Shown: positions 27,319 to 37,347, counted from the first letter of the stretch. The stretch: 64,000 nucleotides of DNA from Oceanobacillus limi (GCF_900111445.1 NZ_FOHE01000003.1:125729-189728), one strand, 5' to 3'. Notes: generated by a model from the sequence alone, not told the origin. Translations and numbers: made by a program.

Positions 27319-28443
27319 ATGCCGAATACGTATGATGCAATTGTGGTAGGCGGTGGAATCAATGGCGGTTCCATCGCTTACAATCTCGCAAAACGTGGGA
27401 AGAAGGTCCTTTTGTTGGAAAAAGACCGCCTAGCAAGCAAGGCTTCTGGAGCCGCAGCGGGTATGCTGGGAGCGCAGACTGAATTGGATGAAGCTGGTCC
27501 AATGTTCCAATTAGCGAAAAAAAGCAGAGCAATGTTTCCACAACTCTCCGAGGAAATAAAAGAGTTGACGGGAATCGATATTGAATTCGTTCATAAAGGA
27601 ATGTATAAGATCGCATTGTATGAGGATGAGGAAATCCAGTATAAGCGCATTATTCAGATTCAAAACGAAGTAGGCGAGCAAGCAGAATGGATCAACCAAA
27701 ATGAGCTACGCATGCGTGAACCAGCCCTATCTACAGCAATAACCGGTGCGATGTATATAGAAAAAGATGGGCAAGTGTCCGCTCCCAAGCTAACACTAGG
27801 GTTTTTGAAAGCGGCTGCATCATTAGGAGTCGAGATAAAGGAATATACAGAAGTTACCTCCTTTCCCATGGAAAATGGAAAAGTAACCGGCGTACAAACA
27901 ACAGCAGGTCTTTTTGAAGGGGAACATGTTGTAGTTGCTGGAGGAGCATGGAGCCAAAAACTACTCCAAGAGGTAGGTGCGCAGCTGAAGGCCTATCCTG
28001 TAAAAGGGGAATGTTTCTCGGTATTAACGCATAAGCCATTAATCGCTGGAACAGTTTTTTCCCATGGGTGTTATCTTGTTCCGAAAAAGGGCGGGCGTCT
28101 TCTAGTTGGAGCAACGATGAAGCCAAATACATTTGACCAAATAGTAACGGTGGAGGGAATCCATACTCTGATGGGAAAAGCTCAAAAGATACTCCCATCC
28201 ATTGCGGATGCTGAATGGGAGAGGTCCTGGGCGGGCATTCGACCACAAACGATGGATGGTCTCCCTTATCTAGGGGAGCATCCCAAATACGCTGGGTTAT
28301 GGATTGCAACGGGGCATTTTCGTAATGGAATATTGCTTTCACCAATAACCGGTGAAATTATCGCGGAAATGGTAGACGGGAAAGCACCAACGCTTGATGT
28401 AACCCCTTTTCGGATTGACCGTCACGTGAAAACGATTATGTAG
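27319..28443 (+). CDS. thiO: Glycine oxidase ThiO
   Basis: A 374-residue DAO-family FAD enzyme. The N-terminal binding motif is VVGGGINGGSIAYNLAKRG, and the C-terminal GHFRNGILLSPITGE is the usual second FAD contact. It oxidises glycine to iminoglycine (dehydroglycine), which ThiG uses for the thiazole ring; this is the aerobic alternative to ThiH. It lies between tenI and thiS with short spacers. The ribosome site is GAAAGGAG. Confidence 0.94.
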   Translation: MPNTYDAIVVGGGINGGSIAYNLAKRGKKVLLLEKDRLASKASGAAAGMLGAQTELDEAGPMFQLAKKSRAMFPQLSEEIKELTGIDIEFVHKGMYKIALYEDEEIQYKRIIQIQNEVGEQAEWINQNELRMREPALSTAITGAMYIEKDGQVSAPKLTLGFLKAAASLGVEIKEYTEVTSFPMENGKVTGVQTTAGLFEGEHVVVAGGAWSQKLLQEVGAQLKAYPVKGECFSVLTHKPLIAGTVFSHGCYLVPKKGGRLLVGATMKPNTFDQIVTVEGIHTLMGKAQKILPSIADAEWERSWAGIRPQTMDGLPYLGEHPKYAGLWIATGHFRNGILLSPITGEIIAEMVDGKAPTLDVTPFRIDRHVKTIM

Positions 28444-28457
28444 GAGGGAGTGTACAT

Positions 28458-28661
28458 ATGGAATTAATAATTAATGGGGATAGAGTAGAAGTTCCTGCAA
28501 CAATTACAACCGTTTCTTCTTTATTACAGCATTTTGGAATTGATCAAAAGGTAGTGATTGTGGAATTAAACCAAGAAATATTAGAAAAAGCATCTCATCA
28601 CGAAGCAACGCTTTCGGATCGGGACAAAATTGAAATTGTAAACTTTGTAGGAGGCGGATGA
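28458..28661 (+). CDS. thiS: Sulfur carrier protein ThiS
   Basis: A 67-residue ubiquitin-like protein ending in VNFVGGG. The C-terminal diglycine is adenylated by ThiF and turned into a thiocarboxylate that gives sulfur to ThiG. The length is normal. Two bases separate its stop from the preferred thiG ATG. Confidence 0.94.
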   Translation: MELIINGDRVEVPATITTVSSLLQHFGIDQKVVIVELNQEILEKASHHEATLSDRDKIEIVNFVGGG

Positions 28662-28663
28662 TC

Positions 28664-29431
28664 ATGTTAAAAATTGGACCATATGAATTTAAATCAAGAT
28701 TATTATTAGGTACTGGGAAATACCCGAACTTTGATGTGCAAAAAGAAGCTGTAGCGGTTTCCGAGACGGAGATACTTACGTTTTCTGTACGCCGAATGAA
28801 TATTTTTGAAGCAAGTCAGCCCAATTTTTTAGAAAAAATTGATGTGGAAAAATACAATTTATTACCAAATACGGCAGGTGCCAAGACCGCAGAAGAAGCG
28901 GTTCGAACAGCAAAATTGGCAAAAGCATCCGGGCTTTGTGACATGATCAAAGTCGAAGTAATAGGCGATCAAAAAACACTTTTACCGGACCCAGTTGAAA
29001 CATTAAAGGCATCGGAAGAGCTATTAAAAGAAGGATTCATCGTTTTGCCGTATACCTCAGATGATGTGCTACTAGCCAAACGTCTGGAGGAAATGGGCTG
29101 CCATGCGATTATGCCTGGTGCTTCACCAATTGGATCTGGCCAAGGAATTGTGAATCCATTAAATCTTAGCTTTATTATCGAACAATCGAATGTACCGGTT
29201 ATCGTTGATGCAGGGATTGGGACACCATCAGATGCGACAATCGCCATGGAACTTGGGGCGGACGGTGTATTATTAAACACAGCAGTTTCTGGTGCAGAGG
29301 ATCCAGTGAAAATGGCTAAAGCAATGAACATGGCGATTGAAGCGGGAAGATTAGGCTATGAAGCTGGCCGGATCCCGAAAAAACGTTATGCAACAGCAAG
29401 TAGTCCGATGGAAGGGATGAGCATCAGTTGA
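28664..29431 (+). CDS. thiG: Thiazole synthase
   Basis: A 255-residue TIM-barrel enzyme. Lys96 in [12 protein letters not shown] is the Schiff-base lysine for 1-deoxy-D-xylulose-5-phosphate; [26 protein letters not shown] lies in the phosphate-binding half. It joins DXP, dehydroglycine and ThiS-thiocarboxylate into the thiazole. ATG 28664 is chosen over 28658 because AGGAGG lies nine bases before it and only three before the earlier one. It overlaps thiF by four bases. Confidence 0.94.
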   Translation: MLKIGPYEFKSRLLLGTGKYPNFDVQKEAVAVSETEILTFSVRRMNIFEASQPNFLEKIDVEKYNLLPNTAGAKTAEEAVRTAKLAKASGLCDMIKVEVIGDQKTLLPDPVETLKASEELLKEGFIVLPYTSDDVLLAKRLEEMGCHAIMPGASPIGSGQGIVNPLNLSFIIEQSNVPVIVDAGIGTPSDATIAMELGADGVLLNTAVSGAEDPVKMAKAMNMAIEAGRLGYEAGRIPKKRYATASSPMEGMSIS

Positions 29432-30447
29432 GTGAGCGTTATTCCCGACAAGAGTTGTTCACTCCGATAGGGAAAGAAGGACAATCAAACATTCGCCAAA
29501 AACATGTGCTCGTCATTGGGGCAGGTGCCCTTGGAACAGGGAGTGCTGAAGCTCTTGTCCGTGCAGGAGTAGGGAAACTGACGATTGTTGATCGGGACTA
29601 TGTGGAATGGAGCAATCTGCAGCGTCAGCAGTTGTATACGGAAGAAGATGCAGAGAACCGGATACCAAAAGCAGTTGCTGCGGAAAGGCGCTTGAAAACG
29701 ATCAATTCCGATGTAGATATCAATGCGTTGGTGTTGGATGTATCCGTTGAAGAGATTGAACAATTAATGGATGATGTTGACTTAATAATGGATGCTACCG
29801 ACAACTTTGACATTCGTATGATTATTAACGATATTGCTCATAAACACCGGATTCCCTGGATATATGGGGCATGTGTCGGGAGCTATGGTATTAGCTACAC
29901 CATTTTGCCAGGTGAAACCCCGTGCTTGCATTGTTTACTCGAAACGGTGCCAATCGGTGGATTAACCTGTGATACAGTGGGGATTATTAGCCCAGCTGTT
30001 CAAATGGTTGTCGCCTATCAAACGACAGAGGCTATGAAAATATTGGTGGAAGATTACGAGGCATTACGAAAAAAGGTAGTTTCTTTTGACTTATGGAAAA
30101 ATCAGCATACAGCAATACAGGTCGATCGGCTGAAAAAGGCAGGCTGTTCCACCTGTGGAGAAGATCCTTCCTATCCTTTTTTATCATATTCCAACCAGAC
30201 CAAAACTGCCGTGTTATGTGGAAGGGATACGGTTCAAATCCGTCCTCCAGAAAAAAGGGAGCGAGACTTGGAACAGCTAGCTGAAATATTAGCCGAACAA
30301 GGTGGTAAGGTTACTCGAAATCCTTACCTACTATCCTTTCATATTGGGGATCATCGTTTGGTATTGTTTAAGGATGGCCGTGTACTTGTTCATGGCACAA
30401 ACGACACTGCTGAGGCGAAGACGTTGTATCATCGTTATTTGGGGTAG
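29428..30447 (+). CDS. thiF: ThiS adenylyltransferase
   Basis: A 339-residue E1-like enzyme. It has the nucleotide motif [19 protein letters not shown], the DATDNFDIR stretch with the ATP-contacting Asp, and two zinc CxxC pairs (PCLHC and CSTCG). It adenylates the ThiS C-terminus. The C-terminal 85 residues form an extra domain seen in MoeB/ThiF-type proteins of Bacillaceae. The start is TTG 29428 in a TTGA overlap with the thiG stop, so translation is coupled. It is last in the unit. Confidence 0.92.
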   Translation: MSERYSRQELFTPIGKEGQSNIRQKHVLVIGAGALGTGSAEALVRAGVGKLTIVDRDYVEWSNLQRQQLYTEEDAENRIPKAVAAERRLKTINSDVDINALVLDVSVEEIEQLMDDVDLIMDATDNFDIRMIINDIAHKHRIPWIYGACVGSYGISYTILPGETPCLHCLLETVPIGGLTCDTVGIISPAVQMVVAYQTTEAMKILVEDYEALRKKVVSFDLWKNQHTAIQVDRLKKAGCSTCGEDPSYPFLSYSNQTKTAVLCGRDTVQIRPPEKRERDLEQLAEILAEQGGKVTRNPYLLSFHIGDHRLVLFKDGRVLVHGTNDTAEAKTLYHRYLG

Positions 30448-30476
30448 ATTGAAAACTGGTGGAATAAACAGGAAGT

Positions 30477-30651
30477 GGATCCTCATTCCGTTATATGGCA
30501 TATATATCGTACAAAAAGGAAAGTATGGATCCTCGTTCCGTTATTAGCCAAAAATAAATGGAATTTTACTTGAAAAAGGTAAATAAAGGAATGAGGATCC
30601 GAAACCATGCTCTACGAGTGTTATTTTAAATGATTAGCGGAACGAGGATCC
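30477..30651. repeat. Symmetric cluster of four GGATCC-centred repeats
   Basis: GGATCCTCATTCCGTTAT at 30477-30494, GGATCCTCGTTCCGTTAT at 30527-30544, and inverted copies GGAATGAGGATCC at 30588-30600 and GGAACGAGGATCC at 30639-30651. The spacings are 50, 61 and 51 bases, so the two halves mirror each other. It lies between thiF and the next riboswitch and looks like a non-autonomous element or folded RNA. Confidence 0.75.
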
Positions 30652-30684
30652 GACTTGTTTTCGGAACGGTCAAAATAGAATTAG

Positions 30685-30772
30685 AACGGGAGCTTGTGGA
30701 AGCAGGCTGAGAGTACGAATAATCCTTCGTAGACCGTTGAACCTGTTGGGTAATGCCAGTGTAGGGAAGTGA
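30685..30772 (+). ncRNA. TPP riboswitch of the thiD-thiE unit
   Basis: Core elements GAACGGGAGC, GGCTGAGAG, CCGTTGAACCTGTTGGG, TAATGCCAGTGTAGGGAAGTG. The terminator at 30786 follows directly. Confidence 0.95.
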
Positions 30773-30785
30773 TGGCTGAAATATG

Positions 30786-30815
30786 GACTTTTCCCTAGGG
30801 AGAAGTCTTTTTTTT
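30786..30815 (+). terminator. Riboswitch-controlled terminator
   Basis: GACTTTTCCC / GGGAGAAGTC stem with a two-base loop and one G-U pair, then eight T. Confidence 0.9.
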
Positions 30816-30816
30816 G

Positions 30817-30892
30817 GCAGATAGAAGTACAAACTACCCTATCCAACATAAGTGTAGTTAAGCCTTTTGTCTTAAAGACTTAGCAAAAGGCT
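30817..30892 (+). repeat. Dispersed structured element, copy 2
   Basis: Aligns with 10052-10128. It begins right at the end of the terminator T-run. Its internal stem AAGCCTTTTG / CAAAAGGCTT is ten perfect base pairs around TCTTAAAGACTTAG. It separates the riboswitch from thiD. Confidence 0.6.
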
Positions 30893-31006
30893 TAATTTAA
30901 TATAACTTCATTATCTTACCAGGAATAAGTGGAATGAAGACTTATTACCATTACGTTGGTGATAAGCATCTTTAAGGTGAAAATATCTCTTAAAAAAGGT
31001 GATCAA

Positions 31007-31828
31007 ATGAATACAAAAACGTTAAAGGCATTGACGATAGCTGGATCAGATAGTGGTGGTGGAGCAGGTATTCAAGCAGATCTAAAGACGTTTCAGGAAT
31101 TGGATGTATTTGGTATGTCTGCACTATCTGCTGTTACTGCACAAAATACACTTGGGGTTAATGGTGTATATCCGCTTTCCACAGAAGCCGTCAGCAAACA
31201 AATTGATGCCGTAACAGCTGATATTGGGATTGATGCGGTGAAGACTGGTATGTTGTTTAGCACAGAAATAATTGAAGTTGTTGCACGAAAAGTAAAGCAG
31301 TATGAATGGGGAAATGTTGTGGTTGATCCGGTTATGATCGCAAAAGGAGGATCTCGTTTGCTTCAAGAAGATGCTGTAAAAGCCATCAAAGAACAGCTCC
31401 TACCAGTTTCATTTGTTATTACGCCGAATATTCCTGAAGCGGAGGTGTTGACCAATAAACCGATTCGTACGCTAGAGGACCGAAAAGAAGCAGCAAAGCA
31501 ATTATATGGGCTTGGGGTTAAGAATGTCGTTATTAAAGGTGGTCATGATGAAGGACAAACGGAACTCATCGATCTGTTATACGACGGGAAGGAATTCCAT
31601 TCTTTTACAAGCAAGCGAATTGAAACGAAACATACACATGGCACAGGTTGTACGTTTTCTGCTGCCATTACGGCCGAACTAGCTAAGGGGAAAGACATTC
31701 TAGATGCAGTACGTGTAGCCAAGGCTTTTATTCATGCAGCTATTGAAAACTCCCTTGGTATCGGAAATGGCCATGGTCCAACGAATCATTGGGCATACCG
31801 AAATGTGAGGGGAGGAGACGTTAAATGA
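31007..31828 (+). CDS. thiD: Hydroxymethylpyrimidine/phosphomethylpyrimidine kinase
   Basis: A 273-residue PfkB-like kinase. It starts with [20 protein letters not shown] and has the C-terminal anion hole [11 protein letters not shown] with the catalytic cysteine/aspartate region. It phosphorylates HMP twice to HMP-pyrophosphate. ATG 31007 is chosen for its AAGGTGATCAA ribosome site; the longer frame from 30956 has none. It overlaps thiE by four bases (ATGA). Confidence 0.94.
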   Translation: MNTKTLKALTIAGSDSGGGAGIQADLKTFQELDVFGMSALSAVTAQNTLGVNGVYPLSTEAVSKQIDAVTADIGIDAVKTGMLFSTEIIEVVARKVKQYEWGNVVVDPVMIAKGGSRLLQEDAVKAIKEQLLPVSFVITPNIPEAEVLTNKPIRTLEDRKEAAKQLYGLGVKNVVIKGGHDEGQTELIDLLYDGKEFHSFTSKRIETKHTHGTGCTFSAAITAELAKGKDILDAVRVAKAFIHAAIENSLGIGNGHGPTNHWAYRNVRGGDVK

Positions 31829-32484
31829 AGGTATCTACAGAAGAAATGCGTTCATTATTAAAGACTTACTTTATCATGGGTAGTCAAAATTGTGATGAAG
31901 ATCCACGAGAAGTTTTGAAGGATGCGATTCACGGTGGAATAACTTTATTCCAGTTTCGCGAAAAAGGAGATCAGGCTCTAGTTGGTGAAGAAAAAATTCG
32001 ACTTGCCAAAGAATTGCTAGAAATATGTAAACACTATCAAGTTCCTTTTATTGTGAACGATGATATTGACCTTGCTTTAAAGATAAATGCAGATGGTGTC
32101 CATATTGGTCAAGATGATGAACCAGCCGAACAAGTTCGAAAAAAAATTGGTGATAAAATTTTAGGAATATCTGCTCATAATCAAGAGGAAGTAGAAGCAG
32201 CCATCAATCAGGGAGCAGATTATATAGGAACTGGTCCAGTGTTTCCCACCGAAACGAAAAAAGATACGGAAGCTGTACAAGGAACAATTCTAGTTCAAGA
32301 ATTACGAAAACAAGGCATTTCAATCCCAATCGTAGGCATTGGTGGAATTACACCAGAGAATGCAGCATCCGTTGTTAAAGGAGGAGCTGATGGTGTTTCG
32401 GTGATAACAGCTATTAGCAAGGCAAAGTCACCAAAAGAGCAAGCAAGATTGCTTAAAGCAGCAGTGGATTCAGTAATGCAGTGA
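31825..32484 (+). CDS. thiE: Thiamine-phosphate synthase
   Basis: A 219-residue TIM barrel. It has FQFREKG near residue 39, the Mg-pyrophosphate residues in [22 protein letters not shown], and the phosphate loop [12 protein letters not shown]. It couples HMP-PP and thiazole phosphate to thiamine phosphate. Translation is coupled to thiD. A strong terminator follows. Confidence 0.95.
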   Translation: MKVSTEEMRSLLKTYFIMGSQNCDEDPREVLKDAIHGGITLFQFREKGDQALVGEEKIRLAKELLEICKHYQVPFIVNDDIDLALKINADGVHIGQDDEPAEQVRKKIGDKILGISAHNQEEVEAAINQGADYIGTGPVFPTETKKDTEAVQGTILVQELRKQGISIPIVGIGGITPENAASVVKGGADGVSVITAISKAKSPKEQARLLKAAVDSVMQ

Positions 32485-32516
32485 ATATGCGTGGTATTAG
32501 TAAGCTGGTATATAAC

Positions 32517-32559
32517 AAAAAATTCCCCTTTTAGTCGATTATTCTAAAGGGGAATTTTT
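32517..32559 (+). terminator. Terminator after thiE
   Basis: Long stem AAAAATTCCCCTTTTAG / CTAAAGGGGAATTTTT followed by T-rich sequence. Confidence 0.85.
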
Positions 32560-32723
32560 GATGAGGTAAAAGTAATTATCAAATATGTTGCGCTTTTGTT
32601 CCGATCTCTTGAAAAAAGTGAAGCTGTTCCCTTTTTATATAGAAATCATCTCCACTAACTGTTATTGGTCTATTCCGCAAATATAATGAGATAAAACCTG
32701 CGGAAGACCAATTGTACTCAGGC

Positions 32724-33722
32724 TTATTCTACGATATTTACAAAAATATCTTGTAACGATGGTTTGGTGTCAATAAGTTCATATTCTTCCATCCAATCAA
32801 TCGTTTCTTGCCATGATTCCGCTTCCTGACTTCCAAATCCATTTGTAGATTTCATTTTGGGCAACAGGATTTCGAGGCTTTCCTTTTCTACTTCTTCATT
32901 AAGTGGGAAATTGGCTTCATCTTGGTTGTTTAATAAAATATTCAGGGCTTCCTCTGGGTTTTCTACCATAAATTCGTAACCTTTTGTAGCACCACGCCAA
33001 AAGGAACGGATGGCATCGCTTTCGTTCTCCCAAGTCGTATCATTGGTCACAAATACCAGCTCATAAAAGCTAGGTACTCCATAATCGACTGGATTCATAT
33101 AATCAACCGCATATCCCTCGTGTTGAAGTAATGGGACTTCATGATTAATGTAAGCGCCAGTTACTGCTGCTACATTCCCACTGACAAGAGATGAACCAAG
33201 TTCGAATCCGACGTCAGTGAGCTGAACTTGAGAGGGATCTCCGCCATCATTTTGTACCATTGTTTGTATTAATGCCTCGTTTAAAGGGATCCCAGGGAAT
33301 CCAACATTTTTTCCTTCTAAATCCTTCGGCGTTTTAATGTCACTATCGGCCATAAAAACGGTATGGTTCAAAGGAGAACGAACAATTGCCCCAATTGATT
33401 TAACCGGAACATCCTCGTTTGCTCTGGCAGTTACCACATCTGGTTGGTAGGTAATACCTAATGTGATTTTTCCTGCAGCAGCTAAGTTAATTGGATCTGT
33501 TGGATTGGTAGGGAATTGAATGTTCACTTTAATTCCTTCTTCTTCAAAATAACCGTTTTCAATTGCAGCATATAAGTAGCTATGTACAGCATTTGGATAC
33601 CAATCTAGCATAATATCAATTTCTGTAACCTCTTCGTCTCCTGCTCCCGATTGCTCACTTTGACAAGCTACAAGAACGATAATAATCAATGCGATTACCA
33701 ATAAAAACAATGACTTTTTCAC
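32724..33722 (-). CDS. thiY: Formylaminopyrimidine ABC transporter, substrate-binding lipoprotein
   Basis: A 332-residue lipoprotein of the NMT1/THI5-like family. The signal peptide ends in the lipobox LVAC. Family features are DIMLDWYPNAVHSYLY near the mature N-terminus and the AGKITLGITYQPD segment. In B. subtilis-type systems it binds N-formyl-4-amino-5-aminomethyl-2-methylpyrimidine, a breakdown product of thiamine. The start is GTG 33722 (GTGA overlap with thiX), with GGAGG eight bases before; the ATG 15 bases upstream lies within that site. It is the last gene of the salvage operon. Confidence 0.9.
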   Translation of the reverse strand: MKKSLFLLVIALIIIVLVACQSEQSGAGDEEVTEIDIMLDWYPNAVHSYLYAAIENGYFEEEGIKVNIQFPTNPTDPINLAAAGKITLGITYQPDVVTARANEDVPVKSIGAIVRSPLNHTVFMADSDIKTPKDLEGKNVGFPGIPLNEALIQTMVQNDGGDPSQVQLTDVGFELGSSLVSGNVAAVTGAYINHEVPLLQHEGYAVDYMNPVDYGVPSFYELVFVTNDTTWENESDAIRSFWRGATKGYEFMVENPEEALNILLNNQDEANFPLNEEVEKESLEILLPKMKSTNGFGSQEAESWQETIDWMEEYELIDTKPSLQDIFVNIVE

Positions 33723-34474
33723 TTTGTTTTCCTCCATTTTAATGTGATTTTTTCAAGTGCGATAACCATAAGAAATAAAGCAATGCCGACCAATGATAAT
33801 AGAACAATAGGGGCGAACACGCCTGCTCCATCAAACTGGTTCATCATTCGGCGACTAAAAAATCCTAAACCTGCTTGGGCACCAAGCCACTCCGCAATCG
33901 CTGCTCCAATCACACTTAATGTGACGGCGACTTTTAAACCAGAATAAAAATGTGGAAGTGCAGATGGTACTTGTAATTTGAAAAAAATATCACGTTTACT
34001 CGCTCCCATCGTTAATAACAGTTCCTTTATTTCTTGCCTACTAGAGCGTAGCCCATCATAAGTGTTTACTGTTATTGGGAAAAATGTAATCAGGAGTGTT
34101 ACCGCAACCTTACTCCATAGCGAGTACCCGAACCAAAGGACAAAAATTGGTGCTAAAGCAATAATGGGGATCGTTTGGGATGAAATAATAATCGGGTAAA
34201 AAGCCTTTTCCGCAATTTTACTTCCATTCATCCAAATAGCTATTCCAATTCCAAATATAATCGATAATAATAATCCCGTAAGTATCACTAGTAACGTTGC
34301 TGGTAAATGTACAAAAAAGAGAATTGCTTTAAGTTCCCATAGTTTCATTGCGACTTGTGTAGGTGACGGCAAAATAAATGCGATCGCGATAAATCTAGCC
34401 GCAATTTCCCACGTAACGAGTAGGATAAACACAAGTAGTGCTGGTGCCAAAAAAGAGTTTCTTTTTTGAATCAT
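33719..34474 (-). CDS. thiX: Pyrimidine ABC transporter permease
   Basis: A 251-residue permease of the SsuC/TauC-like BPD family. It has six membrane segments and the EAA-type loop MGASKRDIFFKLQVPSALPH that contacts the ATPase. ATG 34474 overlaps the thiZ stop in ATGA and has GGAGGGTGACACC before it. It works with ThiY and ThiZ in uptake of the thiamine-derived pyrimidine. Confidence 0.9.
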   Translation of the reverse strand: MIQKRNSFLAPALLVFILLVTWEIAARFIAIAFILPSPTQVAMKLWELKAILFFVHLPATLLVILTGLLLSIIFGIGIAIWMNGSKIAEKAFYPIIISSQTIPIIALAPIFVLWFGYSLWSKVAVTLLITFFPITVNTYDGLRSSRQEIKELLLTMGASKRDIFFKLQVPSALPHFYSGLKVAVTLSVIGAAIAEWLGAQAGLGFFSRRMMNQFDGAGVFAPIVLLSLVGIALFLMVIALEKITLKWRKTK

Positions 34475-35250
34475 GGTGTCACCCTCCAACGGAGCTGTTC
34501 AATCAATTGTTCTTTTAGCTTGATTATTTCTGGCTGGTGGATCATATGAAAATCTCTCGGTCTTCCCAAAGGGACGTTTATCTTTTCTAAATGCTGAACA
34601 GGAGTTTCCGATAATACAAAAACACTGTCAGATAAAAAGAGTGCCTCTTCCACATCGTGAGTGATAAATAAAATCGTTGTTTTCCACTTTTCCCATTTTT
34701 CCAATAACCATGCTTGCATGTTCATTCTTGTTATGGCATCCAGTGCACTGAACGGTTCATCTAGGAGGAGAATATTGGAACCACTTAATACCGCCCGAAG
34801 AAAGGAAACCCGCTGCTTCATTCCCCCAGAAAGATCTCTTGGATATTTATGTTCCACTCCTTTTAAGCCGAATTCCTCAAGAAGCTCTAAAACGCGTTGA
34901 TGTGCATTGTTTTTCGCTACCCCTTTTAATTCGAGGGGGAGTGCAGCATTTTTTAAAATTGTTCGCCAAGGCATTAGTAAGTCTTGCTGTGGCATGTAAC
35001 CAACTCGGCCGAGGCGGTTGTGATCGTGCTGGCCATTTAATAGAATCTCACCAGAGGTTGGCTGCTCCAGTCCGGTAATTAGCTTGAAAAGGGTGCTTTT
35101 CCCAGAGCCACTTGGACCAATAATGCTAATAAATTCTCCGGCATTAACATGAAAGCTTACGTTGTCTAACACATTTGGTTCAGTGGACGTTTCCATGCCG
35201 ATTCCGTAGTGGAAGGTAATGTTTGAGAATTGTACTGCGGGACTATGCAT
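34471..35250 (-). CDS. thiZ: Pyrimidine ABC transporter ATP-binding protein
   Basis: A 259-residue ABC ATPase. It shows Walker A GPSGSGKST, signature LSGGMKQRV, Walker B ILLLDEP, then SALD and the switch histidine in LFITHDVEEA. The start ATG 35250 overlaps the tenA stop by eight bases, so translation is coupled. The longer frame into tenA has no ribosome site. Confidence 0.9.
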   Translation of the reverse strand: MHSPAVQFSNITFHYGIGMETSTEPNVLDNVSFHVNAGEFISIIGPSGSGKSTLFKLITGLEQPTSGEILLNGQHDHNRLGRVGYMPQQDLLMPWRTILKNAALPLELKGVAKNNAHQRVLELLEEFGLKGVEHKYPRDLSGGMKQRVSFLRAVLSGSNILLLDEPFSALDAITRMNMQAWLLEKWEKWKTTILFITHDVEEALFLSDSVFVLSETPVQHLEKINVPLGRPRDFHMIHQPEIIKLKEQLIEQLRWRVTP

Positions 35251-35917
35251 CGATTGGCCACATCGCTTGATTGTACGACATTTCCCAAAACATATATTCA
35301 AAACGAGTTGTGTTTAGGAAGATTTCCTCTAAATGGGATAGCTCTTCTTCCGGTTTCCCTTTTGTAAGGTCATCAAGTAAGTCAATACACCACTGGGCAA
35401 CCTGACCAAATTCTTCGGAGCTATACATTTTTATCCACTCGCCGTAAAATTCATGCTCGCTAGCTCCAGGTATTTCATTTAGTTCCTTACCTATTTCCCA
35501 GTAGCTCCAAGCACAGGGGAGTAGAGCTGCAATTAGGTCGGCAAGTGTTCCATTCTGTCCTACATGTAGCATGTAGTGTGTATATGCAAGGGTCGTAGGA
35601 GATGGCTTTGCTTCTTCAAATTCCTCTGGTGTGATTCCGAACTTTTTCCCGTACTGGCGATGCAAATCCATTTCTTCATTTAATGTCGAATCTAATAATG
35701 CGGCAAACCGTCCCATTGTGGCAACATCAGTAGACTTCGCAGCTCCAATCGCAAATAGTTTTGCATATTCTATAAGGTATAAGTAATCTTGAATCATAAA
35801 AAAACGGAATTTCTCTTTATCTAATGAGCCATCTCCAATCCCTTGAACAAATGGGTGGGAATGGTTCTTTCTCCAAATGGCTTGTAATTTCTCATGTAAT
35901 CTTTCACTAAATTTCAT
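35243..35917 (-). CDS. tenA: Aminopyrimidine aminohydrolase / thiaminase II
   Basis: A 224-residue helical TenA protein. The catalytic Cys135 (LLPCAWSYWEIG), Asp44 (MIQDYLYL) and the C-terminal Glu in FEYMFWEM are in the expected places. It converts aminomethyl-HMP to HMP for re-use by ThiD. ATG 35917 has GAGGTGATTGGG and overlaps the upstream deformylase by 11 bases. Confidence 0.94.
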   Translation of the reverse strand: MKFSERLHEKLQAIWRKNHSHPFVQGIGDGSLDKEKFRFFMIQDYLYLIEYAKLFAIGAAKSTDVATMGRFAALLDSTLNEEMDLHRQYGKKFGITPEEFEEAKPSPTTLAYTHYMLHVGQNGTLADLIAALLPCAWSYWEIGKELNEIPGASEHEFYGEWIKMYSSEEFGQVAQWCIDLLDDLTKGKPEEELSHLEEIFLNTTRFEYMFWEMSYNQAMWPIDA

Positions 35918-37247
35918 CCCAATCACCTCTATTTAAATTTGTGGCTTCGCGCCTAATCTTTATTTTTTTTGTGTTGGTCCATTCAAAGATAAATTGTACT
36001 AATGTTTTGGTGTATTGAATCAATTGTTCTATTAAAACTTGTTCGTTAACAGAATGGGCGTTTTGTAAATCTCCAGGTCCGTAGATGACGGTTGGAATTC
36101 CTTCTTCGCCTAACCAGCCACCATCTGTTACGGTTGGGGAAACATCAAGGATTGCACGTTCACCAGATACTTTTTCATGTACTCCTGCTAAAAGCTGAAC
36201 CCCTTCCTGTTCAGGATCTATTTCTAGGGATGGGAATATTTCTCCTTTGTCTTCAATCATAGAAGTTCCGCCCCAAGTAAACGTTGGAAGATTATCCTTT
36301 AACCAAAGGTCCCCTTTGGCAACGTTTAAAATGTATTCTTCAATTTCTTGGGCTACTTGCTCATGGGTTTCGTTTGGATAAAAATGAACCGTAATCCAAA
36401 GACGGCACTCGTCAGCGATAAAAGCTGCATGCCGACCACCTTCAATAACGGCAGGGTTGATCGTATTCGTACCTGCTGGATAACCGGGGTAACTTTTTGT
36501 TACGGCCCAGTGGCGTTCTAGCTCCTGTAGCCCTTCGATTATCTTCATCATTTTTTCAATAGCACTGGCACCGAGTACATTCCCGCCAGCATGAATCATT
36601 TTGCTTCTCATCGCATCGTGGAAGGTTTTCTCGCTTTTAATGGTGATCCAACCGGTAATGACTCCACCCTGGCCTTGAATATGTAAGTCACTCGTATCGA
36701 CCACTACGGCAAAGTCGGCTTCGGCTCCACCATTACGTTTACACGCTTGTAACGTTCCAGCTTCACCAACTTCTTCTCCAATCACGGATTGAAAGGTTAA
36801 ATCACCTGGAAGTTCCATCCTATTTTCCTTTAGTAATTGAATTGCAAATAACGCACCAGCCATACCACCTTTCATATCAGCAGCTCCACGGCCAATAATA
36901 TATCCGTCCCGTACAATAGGGGTGAAAGGATCTTTCTCCCAGTTTTCGTCCGTACTCACTTCAGCTACATCCATATGTCCATTAATGATGAGGCTTTTAT
37001 AGTTTTGTGAATCTAAACCTTTTAAATACCCCACTACATTGGGATCACCTGGGTAAATCTCCCATTTATCAATAGAAAATTCCTGGTTGTTAAGGAACGT
37101 TGCTACAAATTGTTGTGCTTCGTTCGTATTTCTTGCGGGTGGTGCTGGTGTTTTATACATTATTAATGTTTTCAACAACTTAGTAAGTTCATCTTGTCGC
37201 TCATCCACTTGTTTACAGATGTCTTGTATATCTTTCATTTCAGTCAA
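35907..37247 (-). CDS. ylmB: Formylaminopyrimidine deformylase, M20 family (YlmB-like)
   Basis: A 446-residue M20 metallopeptidase-fold amidohydrolase. Metal motifs are INGHMDVAEV (His/Asp), RGAADMKGG, VIGEEVGEAG (catalytic Glu pair), and the C-terminal GPGDLQNAHSVNE histidine. By sequence alone it could be an acetylornithine deacetylase, but it leads the TPP-riboswitch operon with tenA and thiZ-thiX-thiY. This fits YlmB, which deformylates the pyrimidine imported by ThiXYZ and gives TenA its substrate. The start is TTG 37247, with AAGGAGGA six bases before. Confidence 0.9.
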   Translation of the reverse strand: MTEMKDIQDICKQVDERQDELTKLLKTLIMYKTPAPPARNTNEAQQFVATFLNNQEFSIDKWEIYPGDPNVVGYLKGLDSQNYKSLIINGHMDVAEVSTDENWEKDPFTPIVRDGYIIGRGAADMKGGMAGALFAIQLLKENRMELPGDLTFQSVIGEEVGEAGTLQACKRNGGAEADFAVVVDTSDLHIQGQGGVITGWITIKSEKTFHDAMRSKMIHAGGNVLGASAIEKMMKIIEGLQELERHWAVTKSYPGYPAGTNTINPAVIEGGRHAAFIADECRLWITVHFYPNETHEQVAQEIEEYILNVAKGDLWLKDNLPTFTWGGTSMIEDKGEIFPSLEIDPEQEGVQLLAGVHEKVSGERAILDVSPTVTDGGWLGEEGIPTVIYGPGDLQNAHSVNEQVLIEQLIQYTKTLVQFIFEWTNTKKIKIRREATNLNRGDWDEI

Positions 37248-37347
37248 ACAGATTCCTCCTTTTTCGATTAGCTACGGATAGGATTTTTGGTAAGGAAGGG
37301 CGCTAGTGATTCTGAAATGAAAAAGAGCTGAAGGATAAAAATGTAGT

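Noticed and set aside
35907-37247. Acetylornithine deacetylase (argE)
   Set aside because: The fold is the same, but the TPP riboswitch and the tenA-thiZ-thiX-thiY neighbours fit the thiamine-salvage deformylase.
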